A stretch of 64,000 nucleotides of DNA, taken from positions 496,001-560,000 of the forward strand of contig NZ_CP014164.1 of the NCBI RefSeq assembly GCF_001543285.1. Reading direction: 5' to 3'. Positions 9,105 to 18,596 of this stretch are shown one piece after another; position 1 is the first letter of the stretch, and the number at the start of each line of letters is the position of its first letter. The notes under the pieces are model-generated. The model worked only from the letters and a program-made list of their open reading frames with translations, did not search any database and was not told the origin of the DNA. This DNA is from Aerococcus viridans. Its GTDB lineage: Bacteria; Bacillota; Bacilli; Lactobacillales; Aerococcaceae. The position numbers and the translations under genes are program-made.

Positions 9105-9743
9105 ATGACAGCAATTGATTTTGGCAAGAACGATGGGCTTGTACCAGCTATCTTACAAGATTACCGGACAAATCAAGTCCTAATGTTGGGTTACATGAAC
9201 CAAGAAGCTTACGAATTAACAGTAAGTGAAGGCGTAGCTTGGTTTTATTCACGGTCTAAAGGTCGTCTTTGGAAGAAGGGCGAAACTTCTGGCAACGTGC
9301 AAGAAGTGGTAAACATTGAATTGGACTGTGACCAAGATACCCTTTTGGTACAAGTGCGTCCAACTGGCCCAACTTGCCATACGGGTAGCCAGTCATGTTT
9401 TGGGGATGATTTCTTTAACTTGAATATCCTTGAAAAAACAGTGGCCGACAAAGTGGATAATCCTAAAGAAGGGTCATATACGACATACTTGACGGATCAA
9501 GGTTTAGATAAGATTCTTAAAAAATGCGGTGAAGAAATGACTGAAGTTGTGATTGCTGCAAAAAATGCCCAAGCCGGTCAAGGAAATGATGAGTTGGTAT
9601 CTGAAACTAGTGACCTACTCTACCACTTGTTGGTTTTATTAGCTGAAAGAGGCCTGTCATTAACAGATATAGAGGCGACCTTAAAAGCCCGTCACGGCCA
9701 AGATCATACCTATTCTGTCCGTAAAGAAATCGATAATTATTAG
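9105..9743 (+). CDS. hisIE: Bifunctional phosphoribosyl-AMP cyclohydrolase / phosphoribosyl-ATP pyrophosphatase
   Basis: Fusion enzyme for steps 2 and 3. The N-terminal cyclohydrolase has [19 protein letters not shown] and the metal ligands CDQD and CHTGSQSC. The C-terminal pyrophosphohydrolase (from about residue 118) shows [16 protein letters not shown] and a [11 protein letters not shown] helix. 212 residues. Last gene of the operon; transcription apparently ends before the T-box promoter that starts 40 bp later, and I see no strong terminator. Confidence 0.95.
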   Translation: MTAIDFGKNDGLVPAILQDYRTNQVLMLGYMNQEAYELTVSEGVAWFYSRSKGRLWKKGETSGNVQEVVNIELDCDQDTLLVQVRPTGPTCHTGSQSCFGDDFFNLNILEKTVADKVDNPKEGSYTTYLTDQGLDKILKKCGEEMTEVVIAAKNAQAGQGNDELVSETSDLLYHLLVLLAERGLSLTDIEATLKARHGQDHTYSVRKEIDNY

Positions 9744-9782
9744 GATACAATGAATTAAATTAGAATTTTATTAAAATTATTG

Positions 9783-10116
9783 TTGACACTTACCATAAAA
9801 ATTTATATACTGATGTCAGTAAATAAAACAAGTTGATGCGTTGAGGAGTAGAAGTAAGTTAGACGCTTGTGCACAGAAAGTACCGATTGCTGAGAAGGTA
9901 TGACAAGCCCTAATTGAAAAGTAGACTTTGAGCTGTAGATGCGATTCACCTAAAGGGTGGTTGAGTGTTTACCGGGTGCTGCCGTTAAAATGCCAGTTGA
10001 TCGGATGAATGTCCCGTCAACGTGAGTCTAATAGTCTAACCAACTATTAGAAAAATTAAAGGTGGTACCGTGCAGAAAGCGCCCTTTGACTTAACCAGTC
10101 AAAGGGCGCTTTTTTT
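9783..10116 (+). promoter_or_regulatory. Promoter and T-box leader without an intact target gene
   Basis: Consensus promoter: TTGACA 9783-9788, 17 bp spacer, TATACT 9806-9811. The leader has a Stem I distal loop (CCGATTGCTGAGAAGG), arms GCTTGT/ACAAGC and AGTTAG/CTAATT, a specifier loop GAAAAGTAGACTTTGAGC, the canonical core AAAGGTGGTACCGTGC at 10058-10073 and a terminator (10077-10116) of paired GCGCCCTTTGACT and AGTCAAAGGGCGC plus Ts. By comparison with B. subtilis glyQS the specifier reads GUA (Val) or AGU (Ser); I cannot decide. The only downstream coding sequence is the remnant at 10233. Confidence 0.87.
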
Positions 10117-10232
10117 ATTTACTAAAAACTTAAAAATATATGTAAAAACTAGGAGCAATAAAGATAAGACGAATCAAATTGTCACTAGTAAGCCATATAG
10201 CAGACTTGTAGTAGTGATTAGGAGGATTTTCA

Positions 10233-10427
10233 ATGACATTATTAGCAGATTTAAAACAAGCTCCCACAGCGATCATTCCCGCTTGTGGTGACGGCCATGC
10301 TTTTCAAATGTTAGCCAACAGCAAGGCACCAGCCATTTTCCTATCTGGTCAATTAACCACAGCATTTAAGCACAAAGAAAAGGACGTGAGCCAATCGCGT
10401 CCTTTGTCTTTGGTCAATTTCAATTAA
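10233..10427 (+). pseudogene. N-terminal remnant, possibly of a PEP mutase/isocitrate lyase family enzyme
   Basis: AGGAGG precedes ATG 10233. The first 42 residues (LLADLKQAPTAIIPACGDGH then a hydrophobic strand and FLSGQLTTA) match in pattern the start of PEP mutase/isocitrate lyase superfamily barrels, where a substrate loop D-x-x-[SA] is followed by an A-hydrophobic-SG strand. After residue 42 the frame runs through a terminator hairpin and stops. So this is most likely a gene whose body was deleted, leaving its T-box, start and terminator. Family call is tentative. Confidence 0.45.
10373..10414. terminator. Bidirectional terminator between remnant and gntR-type gene
   Basis: CAAAGAAAAGGACG pairs with CGTCCTTTGTCTTTG around TGAGCCAATCG. 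It can serve the T-box transcript from the left and the regulator gene on the minus strand from the right. Confidence 0.65.
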
Positions 10428-11146
10428 TAACGGTATTGAGTGCTGGCACCTTGAATAAAGAATTGTGTTTCTTCAAAGTGGTAAGTGATTTTTGAATAGT
10501 CGAATGGTTTCCCGTTATTTAAATGGAAGATCGACTCTGTTTTTAAACAAGGATCGCCTTCACTTAAATTTAAATGGTTAGCATGCTCAGCCTTCAATTT
10601 CCCAACCCGCAAGAAGTGGTCACCATAGCCAATTGGCATTTCCAGATCTTCTGTAATATAGTCGAAGATGGAATTCGATGCAATTTCTTCGCTTAAGTAA
10701 GGGATAATATCCTTGTCAAAATAAGACTCTTCCACACAGAAGGGGCGACCTTCGATATAGCGGATGCGCGTAACATGGTAGACCTTTGTTTTTGCTGGGT
10801 CGTCAATTTTTAAATTTTCTACCGCTTCATCAGTTGGGGCAATTAACTCAAGGGATAAAACTTTAGAATCGATTTTAAATTGGCTCAAGGTTGAATTAAA
10901 CCCACCTAGGTTTAATAGGTTGATATAACCCTTACGTTGATTACCACGGACATAAACGCCAGAACCACGTACTTGGTAGATTAACCCTTGTTTCTCTAAG
11001 TCATTTAAGGCAGATAATACCGTATTCTTACTCACTTGGTAGTAGTCCACCATTTCTTGGATACTGGGTAACTTATCATCTGCATTTAATGCATTTTCAT
11101 TGATGTAGCGGACCAACGCGCCAGCTACCTCTTCGTATTTAGCCAT
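10424..11146 (-). CDS. GntR-family transcriptional regulator with UTRA domain
   Basis: 240 residues: winged helix near residues 1-70 (the VSKNTVLSALNDLEKQGLIYQ recognition region and GSGVYV wing) followed by a UTRA ligand-binding domain of the HutC subfamily (RIRYIEGRPFCVEESYFD; final FDYSKITYHFEETQFFI). Such proteins usually sense a sugar phosphate or amine and control a neighbouring operon; no such operon survives beside it. A palindromic site upstream (11227-11237) could be its operator. AGAGAGGTTC precedes the ATG. Confidence 0.88.
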   Translation of the reverse strand: MAKYEEVAGALVRYINENALNADDKLPSIQEMVDYYQVSKNTVLSALNDLEKQGLIYQVRGSGVYVRGNQRKGYINLLNLGGFNSTLSQFKIDSKVLSLELIAPTDEAVENLKIDDPAKTKVYHVTRIRYIEGRPFCVEESYFDKDIIPYLSEEIASNSIFDYITEDLEMPIGYGDHFLRVGKLKAEHANHLNLSEGDPCLKTESIFHLNNGKPFDYSKITYHFEETQFFIQGASTQYRY

Positions 11147-11226
11147 ATATAAAGAACCTCTCTCTTAGGAATTTGATACATTATATCATGAAAGCTCTTA
11201 CATTTACAAATGGTTAGGGTATAAAA

Positions 11227-11245
11227 GTGGATACCACCATATAAT
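11227..11245. promoter_or_regulatory. Candidate GntR operator overlapping a promoter element
   Basis: The palindrome GTGG-ATA-CCAC at 11227-11237 resembles GntR/HutC operators and is immediately followed by a TATAAT-like box (11240-11245). It stands between the divergent regulator and peroxidase genes. The rest of the 330-bp gap (11147-11480) shows only a second TATAAT on the minus strand for the regulator. Confidence 0.4.
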
Positions 11246-11480
11246 ACAAGTTTCTCAATTTCACTTTACCATATAGGTAACAAAAAGATATTAGTGAGGT
11301 GGTTACTAGTACAACCAAATAGTATTGATGCAAGACTCAAGAACTGGCGAAAGTATAATTGATGATAAATAATCAATCTATGAACGTGATTGTTCGCTTT
11401 CACAGGTAAAAAGGCGTATTATTTAGCCTATAAGATACAGAAGGCTTTGAAGCGTTTCTACTATAAGAAGGAGAAATATG

Positions 11481-11942
11481 ATGACTATCTATGATTACAC
11501 TGTAAAAGATGCTAATGGGCAAGATAAAAACCTAGCGGATTATGAAGGGGACTTGTTGTTGATTGTAAATACAGCAACTAAATGTGGACTAGCGTCTCAA
11601 TTAGAAGGACTTGAAGACTTACATCAAAAATATCAACGTGAGGGCTTTAAGGTACTTGGATTCCCTTCCAATTCATTCATGCAAGAACCTGAGGATGGTA
11701 AAGGGGCTGCAGAAGCATGCGCACTAAACTTTGGCACCTCATTTCCTATGTTCGATAAGGTATCCGTAAACGGACCTAAAACAATACCATTATTTTCGTA
11801 TCTGAAAAAAGCATCTGGTAATGGTCTAGTAAAATGGAATTACACTAAATTTTTAGTAGACCGGCAAGGCAACTTTATTAAACGGTATGCCCCAACAACA
11901 GAACCCGCAGATATTGAAGCAGATATCCAAGATAACCTGTAG
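11481..11942 (+). CDS. Glutathione peroxidase family protein
   Basis: Thiol peroxidase of the GPx/BsaA family, reducing hydroperoxides, in bacteria usually with thioredoxin. NTATKCGLASQ holds the peroxidatic Cys (about residue 35), GFPSNSFMQEPE the Gln-like region, and the WNYTKFLVD motif the catalytic Trp. 153 residues, normal. AAGGAG at 11468-11473 favours ATG 11481 over the adjacent ATG 11478. Monocistronic, with a terminator right after. Confidence 0.9.
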   Translation: MTIYDYTVKDANGQDKNLADYEGDLLLIVNTATKCGLASQLEGLEDLHQKYQREGFKVLGFPSNSFMQEPEDGKGAAEACALNFGTSFPMFDKVSVNGPKTIPLFSYLKKASGNGLVKWNYTKFLVDRQGNFIKRYAPTTEPADIEADIQDNL

Positions 11943-11963
11943 AGAATAAGCGTCTACAAATCA

Positions 11964-12000
11964 AAAAGGAAGACCTGTCAAAAGCAGATCTTCCTTTTTG
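11964..12000 (+). terminator. Terminator after glutathione peroxidase
   Basis: AAAAAGGAAGA and TCTTCCTTTTT arms. The following 250 bp up to the IS element contain no gene I recognise. Confidence 0.85.
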
Positions 12001-12252
12001 TGTATGTATGGGTAAAACAAGTCAATATAGTTTAGAAACCACTTCGCAAATAGGTTTCGTGATGTGCCATCACTACAACTATTTACGCCAGTACTGCGAG
12101 CCTGAACGATTTTTGTCTCACCTTTTGCGGTCCAGTGGCTTTTAATTGGCTAGCACTCCTGGGAGTTTAGAAAAACACTAGGTATTTTGTTTATATGTAA
12201 ATATGAATCATTATATTCTAGGTTAGTGAGCCATCATTTCTTTCTTGTAGTC

Positions 12253-13568
12253 AAGTCCATAATCCTGTGTAAAATACTATACAATGTTTTACCGGTCACT
12301 CATTGATCAAACTTAATATATTTTATTGTAGAACTGAGCCATTCGTCATGGAGGTCCATAAGGACAGCTCCGATTAATCGATTGGCAGACGTTCGGTTGG
12401 GAAAAATCCGAATAATCTTTTCTCTTCTGCGGACTTCCTGGTTCAGTCGTTCAAGAAGGTTGGTGCTTTTTAGCCGATTGTGACCATTTCCGATAACCGT
12501 GTATTGAAAGGCATCTTCGAAGCCATTATCCAATGTTTCGCAAGCTTTTGTATATTTAGACTGGTCGATATATTCACCGACTAAGGCATTCTTAGCTGTT
12601 CGAGCGAGTTCAATATCCGTAAACTTAAACATCGCTTTTACTGCTTCTCTAAACGGTTTTGAATTCTTTTTTGGAATGGAACTGAAGATGTTTCTTAAAA
12701 AATGGACCTGGCATCTCTGCCAACTTGCGTTGGTAAATGACTTACGAATTGTAGACACTAGGCCTTTATGGGCATCAGAAATGATGAGTTCTGTCCCCTG
12801 TAGACCGCGTTCTTTTAAGTATTCAAAGAAGATGGACCATGTGTCATCACTTTCTTCATTTTGGATCATGAAGCCAATGATTTCACGATCACCACCTTCT
12901 GTTATCCCGATCGCAATATGGCAGCTTTTAGAAAGCACTCGATGGTCCTCACGGACTTTTATGTAGAGAACATCAGTCATCAGATAAGGATAACTCGTAC
13001 CTGAGAGTAAACGGTTCTGCCATTCGTTGACCATCGGGTCTAACTGCTCAGTCAGGCTAGAAACAAAAGATTTCGATACCGATTTTCCACATAGCTCTTC
13101 AACAATCTTTGAAACTTTACGTGTCGAAACGCCTGAAACATACATCTCAAGCATTGAAACGAGCAGTGCCTTTTCATTTCGCTGATAACGCTCAAACACC
13201 GTCGGTGAAAATTCACCATCACGTGTTCTAGGCACTTTTAATTCGAGTGTGCCCACACGAGTCGTAAAGTCTCGCTCATAATAGCCATTTCTTTGACTCT
13301 GACGACTTTCTGAACGTTCATAGTCATCGGCTTGAATATATTCTGTTCGTTGATTTTCCATCAATTGGTTGAAAACAGTGGTCAAAATTTTTTTAGAAAC
13401 TTCATCTTTTACCGAATGTTCAATAATACTTTGAACCTCTTCGTTGTTCAGTGTAAAATGTACTTGGGTCATGTAACGTCCTCCTGGGTATGTCTTTGTG
13501 GTTAAAAACATTGTACCGTAAAAGGGCTGTTACATGGCCTTTTATCTTTTACACAATTATATGGACTT
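12253..13568 (-). mobile_element. Complete IS256-family insertion sequence
   Basis: One transposase gene between imperfect terminal inverted repeats: the left end begins AAGTCCATAATCCTGTGTAA and the complement of the right end begins AAGTCCATATAATTGTGTAA (about 20 of 26 positions equal). About 1.32 kb, the usual size. I found no clear 8-bp target duplication in the flanks, which suggests rearrangement after insertion. A 210-bp piece of a sister copy lies at 16395-16604. Confidence 0.88.
12300..13472 (-). CDS. IS256-family transposase
   Basis: DDE-type mutator-like transposase of 390 residues. Catalytic acidic residues are visible in LMTDVLYIKV, LIISDAHKG and the C-terminal NLLERLNQEVRRREK. 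The CQVHFLRNI (C-x-x-H) motif typical of the family follows the second Asp. ATG at 13472 is preceded by CAGGAGG; an upstream in-frame ATG at 13511 has no ribosome binding site. Appears intact. Confidence 0.93.
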   Translation of the reverse strand: MTQVHFTLNNEEVQSIIEHSVKDEVSKKILTTVFNQLMENQRTEYIQADDYERSESRQSQRNGYYERDFTTRVGTLELKVPRTRDGEFSPTVFERYQRNEKALLVSMLEMYVSGVSTRKVSKIVEELCGKSVSKSFVSSLTEQLDPMVNEWQNRLLSGTSYPYLMTDVLYIKVREDHRVLSKSCHIAIGITEGGDREIIGFMIQNEESDDTWSIFFEYLKERGLQGTELIISDAHKGLVSTIRKSFTNASWQRCQVHFLRNIFSSIPKKNSKPFREAVKAMFKFTDIELARTAKNALVGEYIDQSKYTKACETLDNGFEDAFQYTVIGNGHNRLKSTNLLERLNQEVRRREKIIRIFPNRTSANRLIGAVLMDLHDEWLSSTIKYIKFDQ

Positions 13569-13764
13569 TATCTCTTTTTCATTTATACACTTCTTCCAAA
13601 ATAATATAGTTCATTAAAAAACCATATTATCATACTTTTTTGTTTTATTAACAGTTAGAAAGGGCTTGAAAATTTTCACTCAAGTCCTCAATTCTAATGT
13701 ATTTGTATTCATTTTTATTATCTAATATTTAATTTTTTCTTTCTCAACAAAATTAAGAATTAGA

Positions 13765-14826
13765 TTAAATTGGTTTTGAATCAATCTCGCTCCTAAACTC
13801 TTTTAAGTATCTTAAAGCAATCTTTAGAAGCCCCATCAAGGGAACACCTATTATCATACCCAAAATTCCCAGCATATTCCCAAAAAATAATACCGAAAAT
13901 ATTACAAGAAGTGGGTGTAGCCCCACTGAATGGGACATGATTTGTGGAGACAGGAATGCAGACTCAACTTGCTGGATGACTACAATCAGCATTGTAACCC
14001 AAAGTGCCATTATGGGACTTTCCATAAAAGCAAGTATAACTGGCAAAACCCCTCCAATCCATGGACCAAAGTAGGGTATTATATTTGTAATCCCAGCAAC
14101 TAGACCTATTGTCAGAGAATATGGCACTCCAATAATCCAACAGCCCATCCCCGTTAAAATACCTACAAATCCAGCCACTGTCAGCTGTCCTTTTATAAAG
14201 CCTCCCAACACCTTATCCACCTCTCCGCCCAGTTCTTTAGCCTTGGCCAGTCTTTTTACAGGTATTTCTCCAGTAATTGCCTTCATTATCCTATCTTTAT
14301 CCTTAAGATAGTAAAATGTAATTATAGGAGTTATAATAATATCCAGAAAAGTCCCAGTATATGAGACAAATCTATTGAAAACTCCTCTTAATGAATTTCT
14401 AAGAACCTCCCCAATATTCTTGATCTGTTCATCCAAATTTAAAAACTCCTGAACCCCTTCAGGAATGAAAGGTATCTGTCCTGACTGGAGCTCTCCCACA
14501 ATTTTTTCAATAAACTTCAATATATTTGGAATTTCATCTATAAATACCCGCAAATCCCCTGTTAGTCTTGGTATTAAGGTAGCAAAAGCTATGCTGAACA
14601 AAAAAAATAAAAGAACAAAGACAATTAGGATTGCCCATATCCTATTGACTTTGTTTTTTTCCAGAAGTTTAACAGCAGGATTCAATAAATAAGCTAGAAC
14701 TAGTGCATAAATAAATGGATTTATAATATTCCTAAGTGGATTGTATATGTATGCAATGATAACAATCCCAAGCAACACAAGCCCTATATCAAATAATTTC
14801 TTCTTTTCTGGCATGACAATTTTCAT
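13765..14826 (-). CDS. AI-2E family transporter
   Basis: 353-residue membrane protein with about eight hydrophobic segments (first pair at residues 10-55, then 60-85, and a cluster from about 155 to the end) and the family signatures GFIKGQLTVAGFVGIL, NIIPYFGPWIGG and SHSVGLHPLLVIFSVL. Members export small metabolites or ions; only some relate to AI-2. AGAGGAGGG precedes the ATG. Codon use is AT-rich, unlike the neighbourhood, and the gene abuts truncated restriction genes between IS copies, so it was probably brought in or juxtaposed by rearrangement. Confidence 0.9.
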   Translation of the reverse strand: MKIVMPEKKKLFDIGLVLLGIVIIAYIYNPLRNIINPFIYALVLAYLLNPAVKLLEKNKVNRIWAILIVFVLLFFLFSIAFATLIPRLTGDLRVFIDEIPNILKFIEKIVGELQSGQIPFIPEGVQEFLNLDEQIKNIGEVLRNSLRGVFNRFVSYTGTFLDIIITPIITFYYLKDKDRIMKAITGEIPVKRLAKAKELGGEVDKVLGGFIKGQLTVAGFVGILTGMGCWIIGVPYSLTIGLVAGITNIIPYFGPWIGGVLPVILAFMESPIMALWVTMLIVVIQQVESAFLSPQIMSHSVGLHPLLVIFSVLFFGNMLGILGMIIGVPLMGLLKIALRYLKEFRSEIDSKPI

Positions 14827-14876
14827 TTAATCCCTCCTCTTAAAATCAAGTATTACTCTTCAATGCTTTTGTTTAT

Positions 14877-15860
14877 TTATTCATTTAAAGTTCCTGAAAC
14901 CCTTGATTTAATAACACAAACTGCACCCATCACTATTATGACACCTTCCCCGGTTGTATGCCAGACATATCCTCCATGACGAATACCATCTTCACCCCAG
15001 CCTAAAGCAGCTCGTTCAACCGCTTGTAAAGCATAAACCTGATATGGACGCATAATCATGTGTCTTCGGTTTTCTTCATCTTGGGCTTCATCAATAATTA
15101 AATAGTCTCCAACTAACTGATGAGCCATTGGAATCATTAAAAAGTGTTCAATCACTTTCTGCCAGTCATTGATTGGATTATTATCAGCATCTGCCCACTG
15201 AAAAACAAAACTTTTGTTAAAGTCATTAATAGATTTTGGTGCCGCAAAATAACGAGTGGCGACTTCCGACATAATAACCATCATTTGAGAGAATGCCATG
15301 AAATTATTGACAAATTCTCCATCTCGATAATAACGTTTAAACTGTCCAAAAGCTTCGTCTAAAGATTTATCTGTTCGCTTTTGTTCAATATTAATTAACG
15401 GCAAGCCATTAATTAATAAGACAACATCAAAGCGATTCCCATTTTCACTCTCCACTTCTCGAGCAATTTGATAGCTCGAGTCACCCCCACGAACTTGAGA
15501 TTTTTTAAAAATTGTTAACGTAATTTGTTGGCGAGTTATACCAGGATGATCATCTCGGTAAATTCCATCAATTTTTCCAGTTGAGCCTTCCATCGCTAAG
15601 AATTTGGCTGCTTCAAAACTATTATCAATTTGTTTTACCTTTGCCATGACTTGTTCGAACTCTGCATCACTTAAAGGAACTCCTTCTAATTGATCAACGT
15701 TCATTCGATTTAATTCATGACGCCAATTCTCAACTAAGTGATTGACCGTTACGCGTTGTTTATTCCCATCTAAATGATCAGGTGCTTTCCATTTATATTT
15801 TTCTAATTCACGCACAAAGCGATCTTGAAATGCTTGTTCTGATGATGTTTTTTGTTGCAT
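14877..15860 (-). pseudogene. hsdR: Type I restriction enzyme R subunit, amputated at Walker A
   Basis: The first ~300 residues are a clear HsdR N-terminus: the PD-(D/E)xK nuclease core (FDVVLLINGLPLINIEQK) and the lead-in to the helicase (YQVYALQAVERA, then GGYVWHTTG). HsdR continues there as GSGKT; here it reads EGVIIVMGAV and stops after 22 alien residues. About two thirds of the protein (the translocase) is missing. The break point abuts the AI-2E gene. The gene starts 16 bp after the hsdS fragment, the usual operon arrangement. Confidence 0.88.
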
Positions 15861-15875
15861 ACAATTTCCTCCTTT

Positions 15876-16392
15876 CTAAACAAACATATCGTTTAAATAA
15901 GCTTGTTTTAGTTTCTCTAGCTTTTCTAATTTACTCATCTCTAATTTTTCTGCTTCATCTAATTCATTAATAAATAATCCAATTTTCTTGATCTCTTGAT
16001 TATCAATTTTATCCTCCATTTTATTGAATGGAACATTAATATCTAGATCTAAAACTACCGGACCACTAAACTTTACACCCCAATTAAATCCCCCAGTAGC
16101 TTTTCTTAAAGTTTCTACAAAAAATATATATTCTTCTTTCTCTAAATCGTTATTTATCAAAACCCTCATGATATTTGAGGTAAAATAGTTTTCCTCTTGC
16201 AAGAATATAGCCTCAGGGTTATCTATTGAAAAACTAATGCTTGGCGTATTAAATATTTTCATCTTATTTCCATGATAATCACGAGTTTCTTTGTCGATAC
16301 GGGCATATATACCATTATTCTCGGTGGTTGCTGAAATATAAGGAATATTTCCACCTTTTAATGATGTTTTTGCTAATCTATTTCCACTTAAA
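15876..16392 (-). pseudogene. hsdS: Type I restriction specificity subunit, C-terminal fragment
   Basis: Reading continues in frame upstream of the internal ATG at 16262 to about 16392: GNIPYISATTENNGIYARID, then FSIDNPEAIFL and a C-terminal helix rich in LEKL repeats (LDEAEKLEMSKLEKLEKLKQ). That is the second target-recognition domain and the terminal spacer helix of HsdS. The first half is gone, replaced by the IS256 remnant at 16395. No hsdM is visible. Confidence 0.8.
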
Positions 16393-16394
16393 AC

Positions 16395-16604
16395 AGTTGA
16401 AAACAGTGGTCAAAATTTTTTTTTTAGAAACTTCATCTTTTACCGAATGTTCAATAATACTTTGAACCTCTTCGTTGTTCAGTGTAAAATGTACTTGGGT
16501 CATGTAACGTCCTCCTGGGTATGTTTTTGTGGTTAAAAACATTGTACCGTAAAAGGGCTGTTACATGGCCTTTTATCTTTTACACAATTATATGGACTTT
16601 ATCT
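16395..16604 (-). mobile_element. IS256 remnant (transposase 5' end plus one terminal repeat)
   Basis: Nearly identical to 13365-13571 of the complete element: the first ~35 codons of transposase, its ribosome binding site and the terminal repeat. It carries extra Ts in a T run and one C to T change. The outer end lies inside the adcA 3' end, the inner end joins the hsdS fragment. This is what an IS insertion followed by a deletion reaching into hsdS would leave. Confidence 0.88.
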
Positions 16605-17210
16605 TTCTTGTGCGATTTCTGAGCCAGACATATCAGTTGGATAGTATGTTGGCCAGTGGTCTGCTTCTTCAAGAAGGGCTTCTTGTGATTCGCCACCCCA
16701 GTAAATATGGTAGTGTCCTGTTTCAACGGGTGCAATATTATGGTCTGAGAATTGCACGTATTTGTAGTCGCCGGCTTCCGGGTCGTTTGTTTCAAATAAG
16801 AAACGAACACCACGATTTCCTTTTTCATAGGTTAAGATTTCATAACCAACATAGTTATACTCGAATGTCTTGCTTTCACCGGCCACAATATATTCAATTG
16901 TATTGTCAGTAATGTTGATATTATCGACGTCAGTTTGGTAACCAGTTGTGTAGTATTCTTTATACGCTTCAGCGGTCATGCCGTCGTTTAATTTAGATTT
17001 GTAGTCAAAGACTTGGTCTAAGGTACCGTCTTCAAGGAATGGGTAAACAGATTGCCATTCACCTGCATAGTCAGATAAGGTACGGTCTGCTACATCAGCA
17101 TCTTCAAAGTAGCCATTGTAGACTGTTTGTTCAGTTTCTTCTTCAGCAGTTTCTGCGTTTGCGGCTGGTAGGTCTGTTGTTTTTTGCAATGAAGTTAGGT
17201 TTTCCTTCAT
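16599..17210 (-). pseudogene. adcA: adcA 3' part: ZinT domain of zinc-binding lipoprotein
   Basis: About 200 residues: the last helix of the ZnuA-like domain (MKENLTSLQKTTD), a short acidic linker, then a full ZinT/YodA lipocalin-like domain (YNGYFEDADVADRTLSDYAG; GHYHIYWGGESQEALLEE). The natural end (typically EIAQEM...) is cut at EIAQER by the IS256 terminal repeat. Without its signal peptide (held by the other fragment at 18746-19028) it cannot reach the surface. Confidence 0.9.
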
Positions 17211-17360
17211 TTACAAGCTGTCAGCTAAGGAAACCTAGGTATTGATACCTAGGAGGAATTAGCGAAATAGACAGCTCTTTTTGTTGATTTTACTAGGTTA
17301 TCGTTTATGTTTCCTCTAAATAGATAGTATAATGTATTTTAAGAGAAAAGAGGTGATAAG

Positions 17361-18596
17361 ATGCAGTTAACGAAAACGATTAAAGTGCAATTATACCCAA
17401 GTGCTAGTGATATTGAAAAGTTCGAAGAAACTCAACAACAGTTTTTAAACGCTTGTAATTTTGTTTCGACATATATCTTTGACCATGACTTTGAATTAGG
17501 TCAAACGACTTTGCACAACGCCTTGTATCATCAGATACGTCAGGATTTTGGGCTGCAATCGCAAATGGCCCAGTCCGTGATGCGTACGGTAATCGCGAGA
17601 TATAAGACCGTGAAAACACAGTTTAAACAAAAACCTAAGCGTTATAAAGATATCCATACAGGTAAATATCATACGCTATATAAAGACCTTTACCATTTAA
17701 CGAAACCCCTAGGGTTTAAGCAACCAGTCGCTGTGTTCGTACGCAATCGTAACTACACTTATCATCAAGACGATACCTATTCACTGACGACCAATCAAGG
17801 GCGAATTAAAGTGTCTTGTGATAAGCAACATATCGCTTATCTTCAACAATTTAGCCAGAATGCTTACAAGTTCGGTCAAGCTGAATTACTCTGTCGTAAG
17901 GGTAAGTGGTTCTTACACGTGTCCGCAAGTAAAGAGATAGACAGCCCAGATGAAACTAATATTCAACGTATTGTAGGCATTGACCGTGGTTTAAGACAGA
18001 TACTAACTATTGCGGATGATACAGCTCATACTACCTTCTATTCGGGTAAAAGCTTGATGAAGAAAAGACGGCGTTTTAAGAAATTGCGCCAGTCCTTACA
18101 AGCGAAGAACACCAAATCAAGTCGTAGACGCCTTAAAACAATTGAAAGACGAGAGAACCGCTGGATGAATGATGTGAACCATCAATTATCAAAGACACTC
18201 GTTGACCGATACGGGGCCAATACCTTGTTTGTGGTGGAAGATCTTACGAACGTTACTTTTAACACGACTCACCACCGTAAGCAAGATGTACGGTATGAAC
18301 ACCATTCTTGGCGATTCTTCGATTTTGAAGAAAAGTTAATGTATAAAGCTTTAGAAAGTGGTTCGCAAGTTTTAAAAGTATCCGCACAATTTACGTCCCA
18401 ACGTTGTCCGAAATGCGAATCAATTGATAGAGCTAATAGACAACAAGATAAGCACTTGTTTACTTGTCAAAATTGTGGGTATCAATCAAATGATGACCGT
18501 GTGGCAGCTATCAATATTCAAGAATTGGGTCACCGATATCTGTCGAGTGAGAAAAACCCGCGGTTTGAAAAAGTTGTGCCAATACAAAATTATTAA
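17361..18596 (+). CDS. tnpB: TnpB RNA-guided nuclease, full length
   Basis: 411 residues. RuvC-like catalytic Asp in VGIDRGLRQ, Glu in FVVEDLTNV, final Asp in NDDRVAAINI; a four-Cys zinc finger (CPKC and CQNC) precedes the last motif; the N-terminus is an OrfB-type helix-turn-helix. TnpB proteins cut DNA guided by an RNA (omegaRNA) from the element's right end and preserve the element after excision. Start ATG follows AAGAGGTG. Appears intact. Confidence 0.93.
   Translation: MQLTKTIKVQLYPSASDIEKFEETQQQFLNACNFVSTYIFDHDFELGQTTLHNALYHQIRQDFGLQSQMAQSVMRTVIARYKTVKTQFKQKPKRYKDIHTGKYHTLYKDLYHLTKPLGFKQPVAVFVRNRNYTYHQDDTYSLTTNQGRIKVSCDKQHIAYLQQFSQNAYKFGQAELLCRKGKWFLHVSASKEIDSPDETNIQRIVGIDRGLRQILTIADDTAHTTFYSGKSLMKKRRRFKKLRQSLQAKNTKSSRRRLKTIERRENRWMNDVNHQLSKTLVDRYGANTLFVVEDLTNVTFNTTHHRKQDVRYEHHSWRFFDFEEKLMYKALESGSQVLKVSAQFTSQRCPKCESIDRANRQQDKHLFTCQNCGYQSNDDRVAAINIQELGHRYLSSEKNPRFEKVVPIQNY

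Noticed and set aside
10070..10291. Open frame over the T-box terminator at 10 kb
   Set aside because: It runs through the antiterminator and terminator hairpins and lacks family features; the RNA structure explains the sequence.
12676..12966. Plus-strand open frame inside the IS256 transposase
   Set aside because: Shadow of the transposase gene; composition and lack of start signals argue against it.
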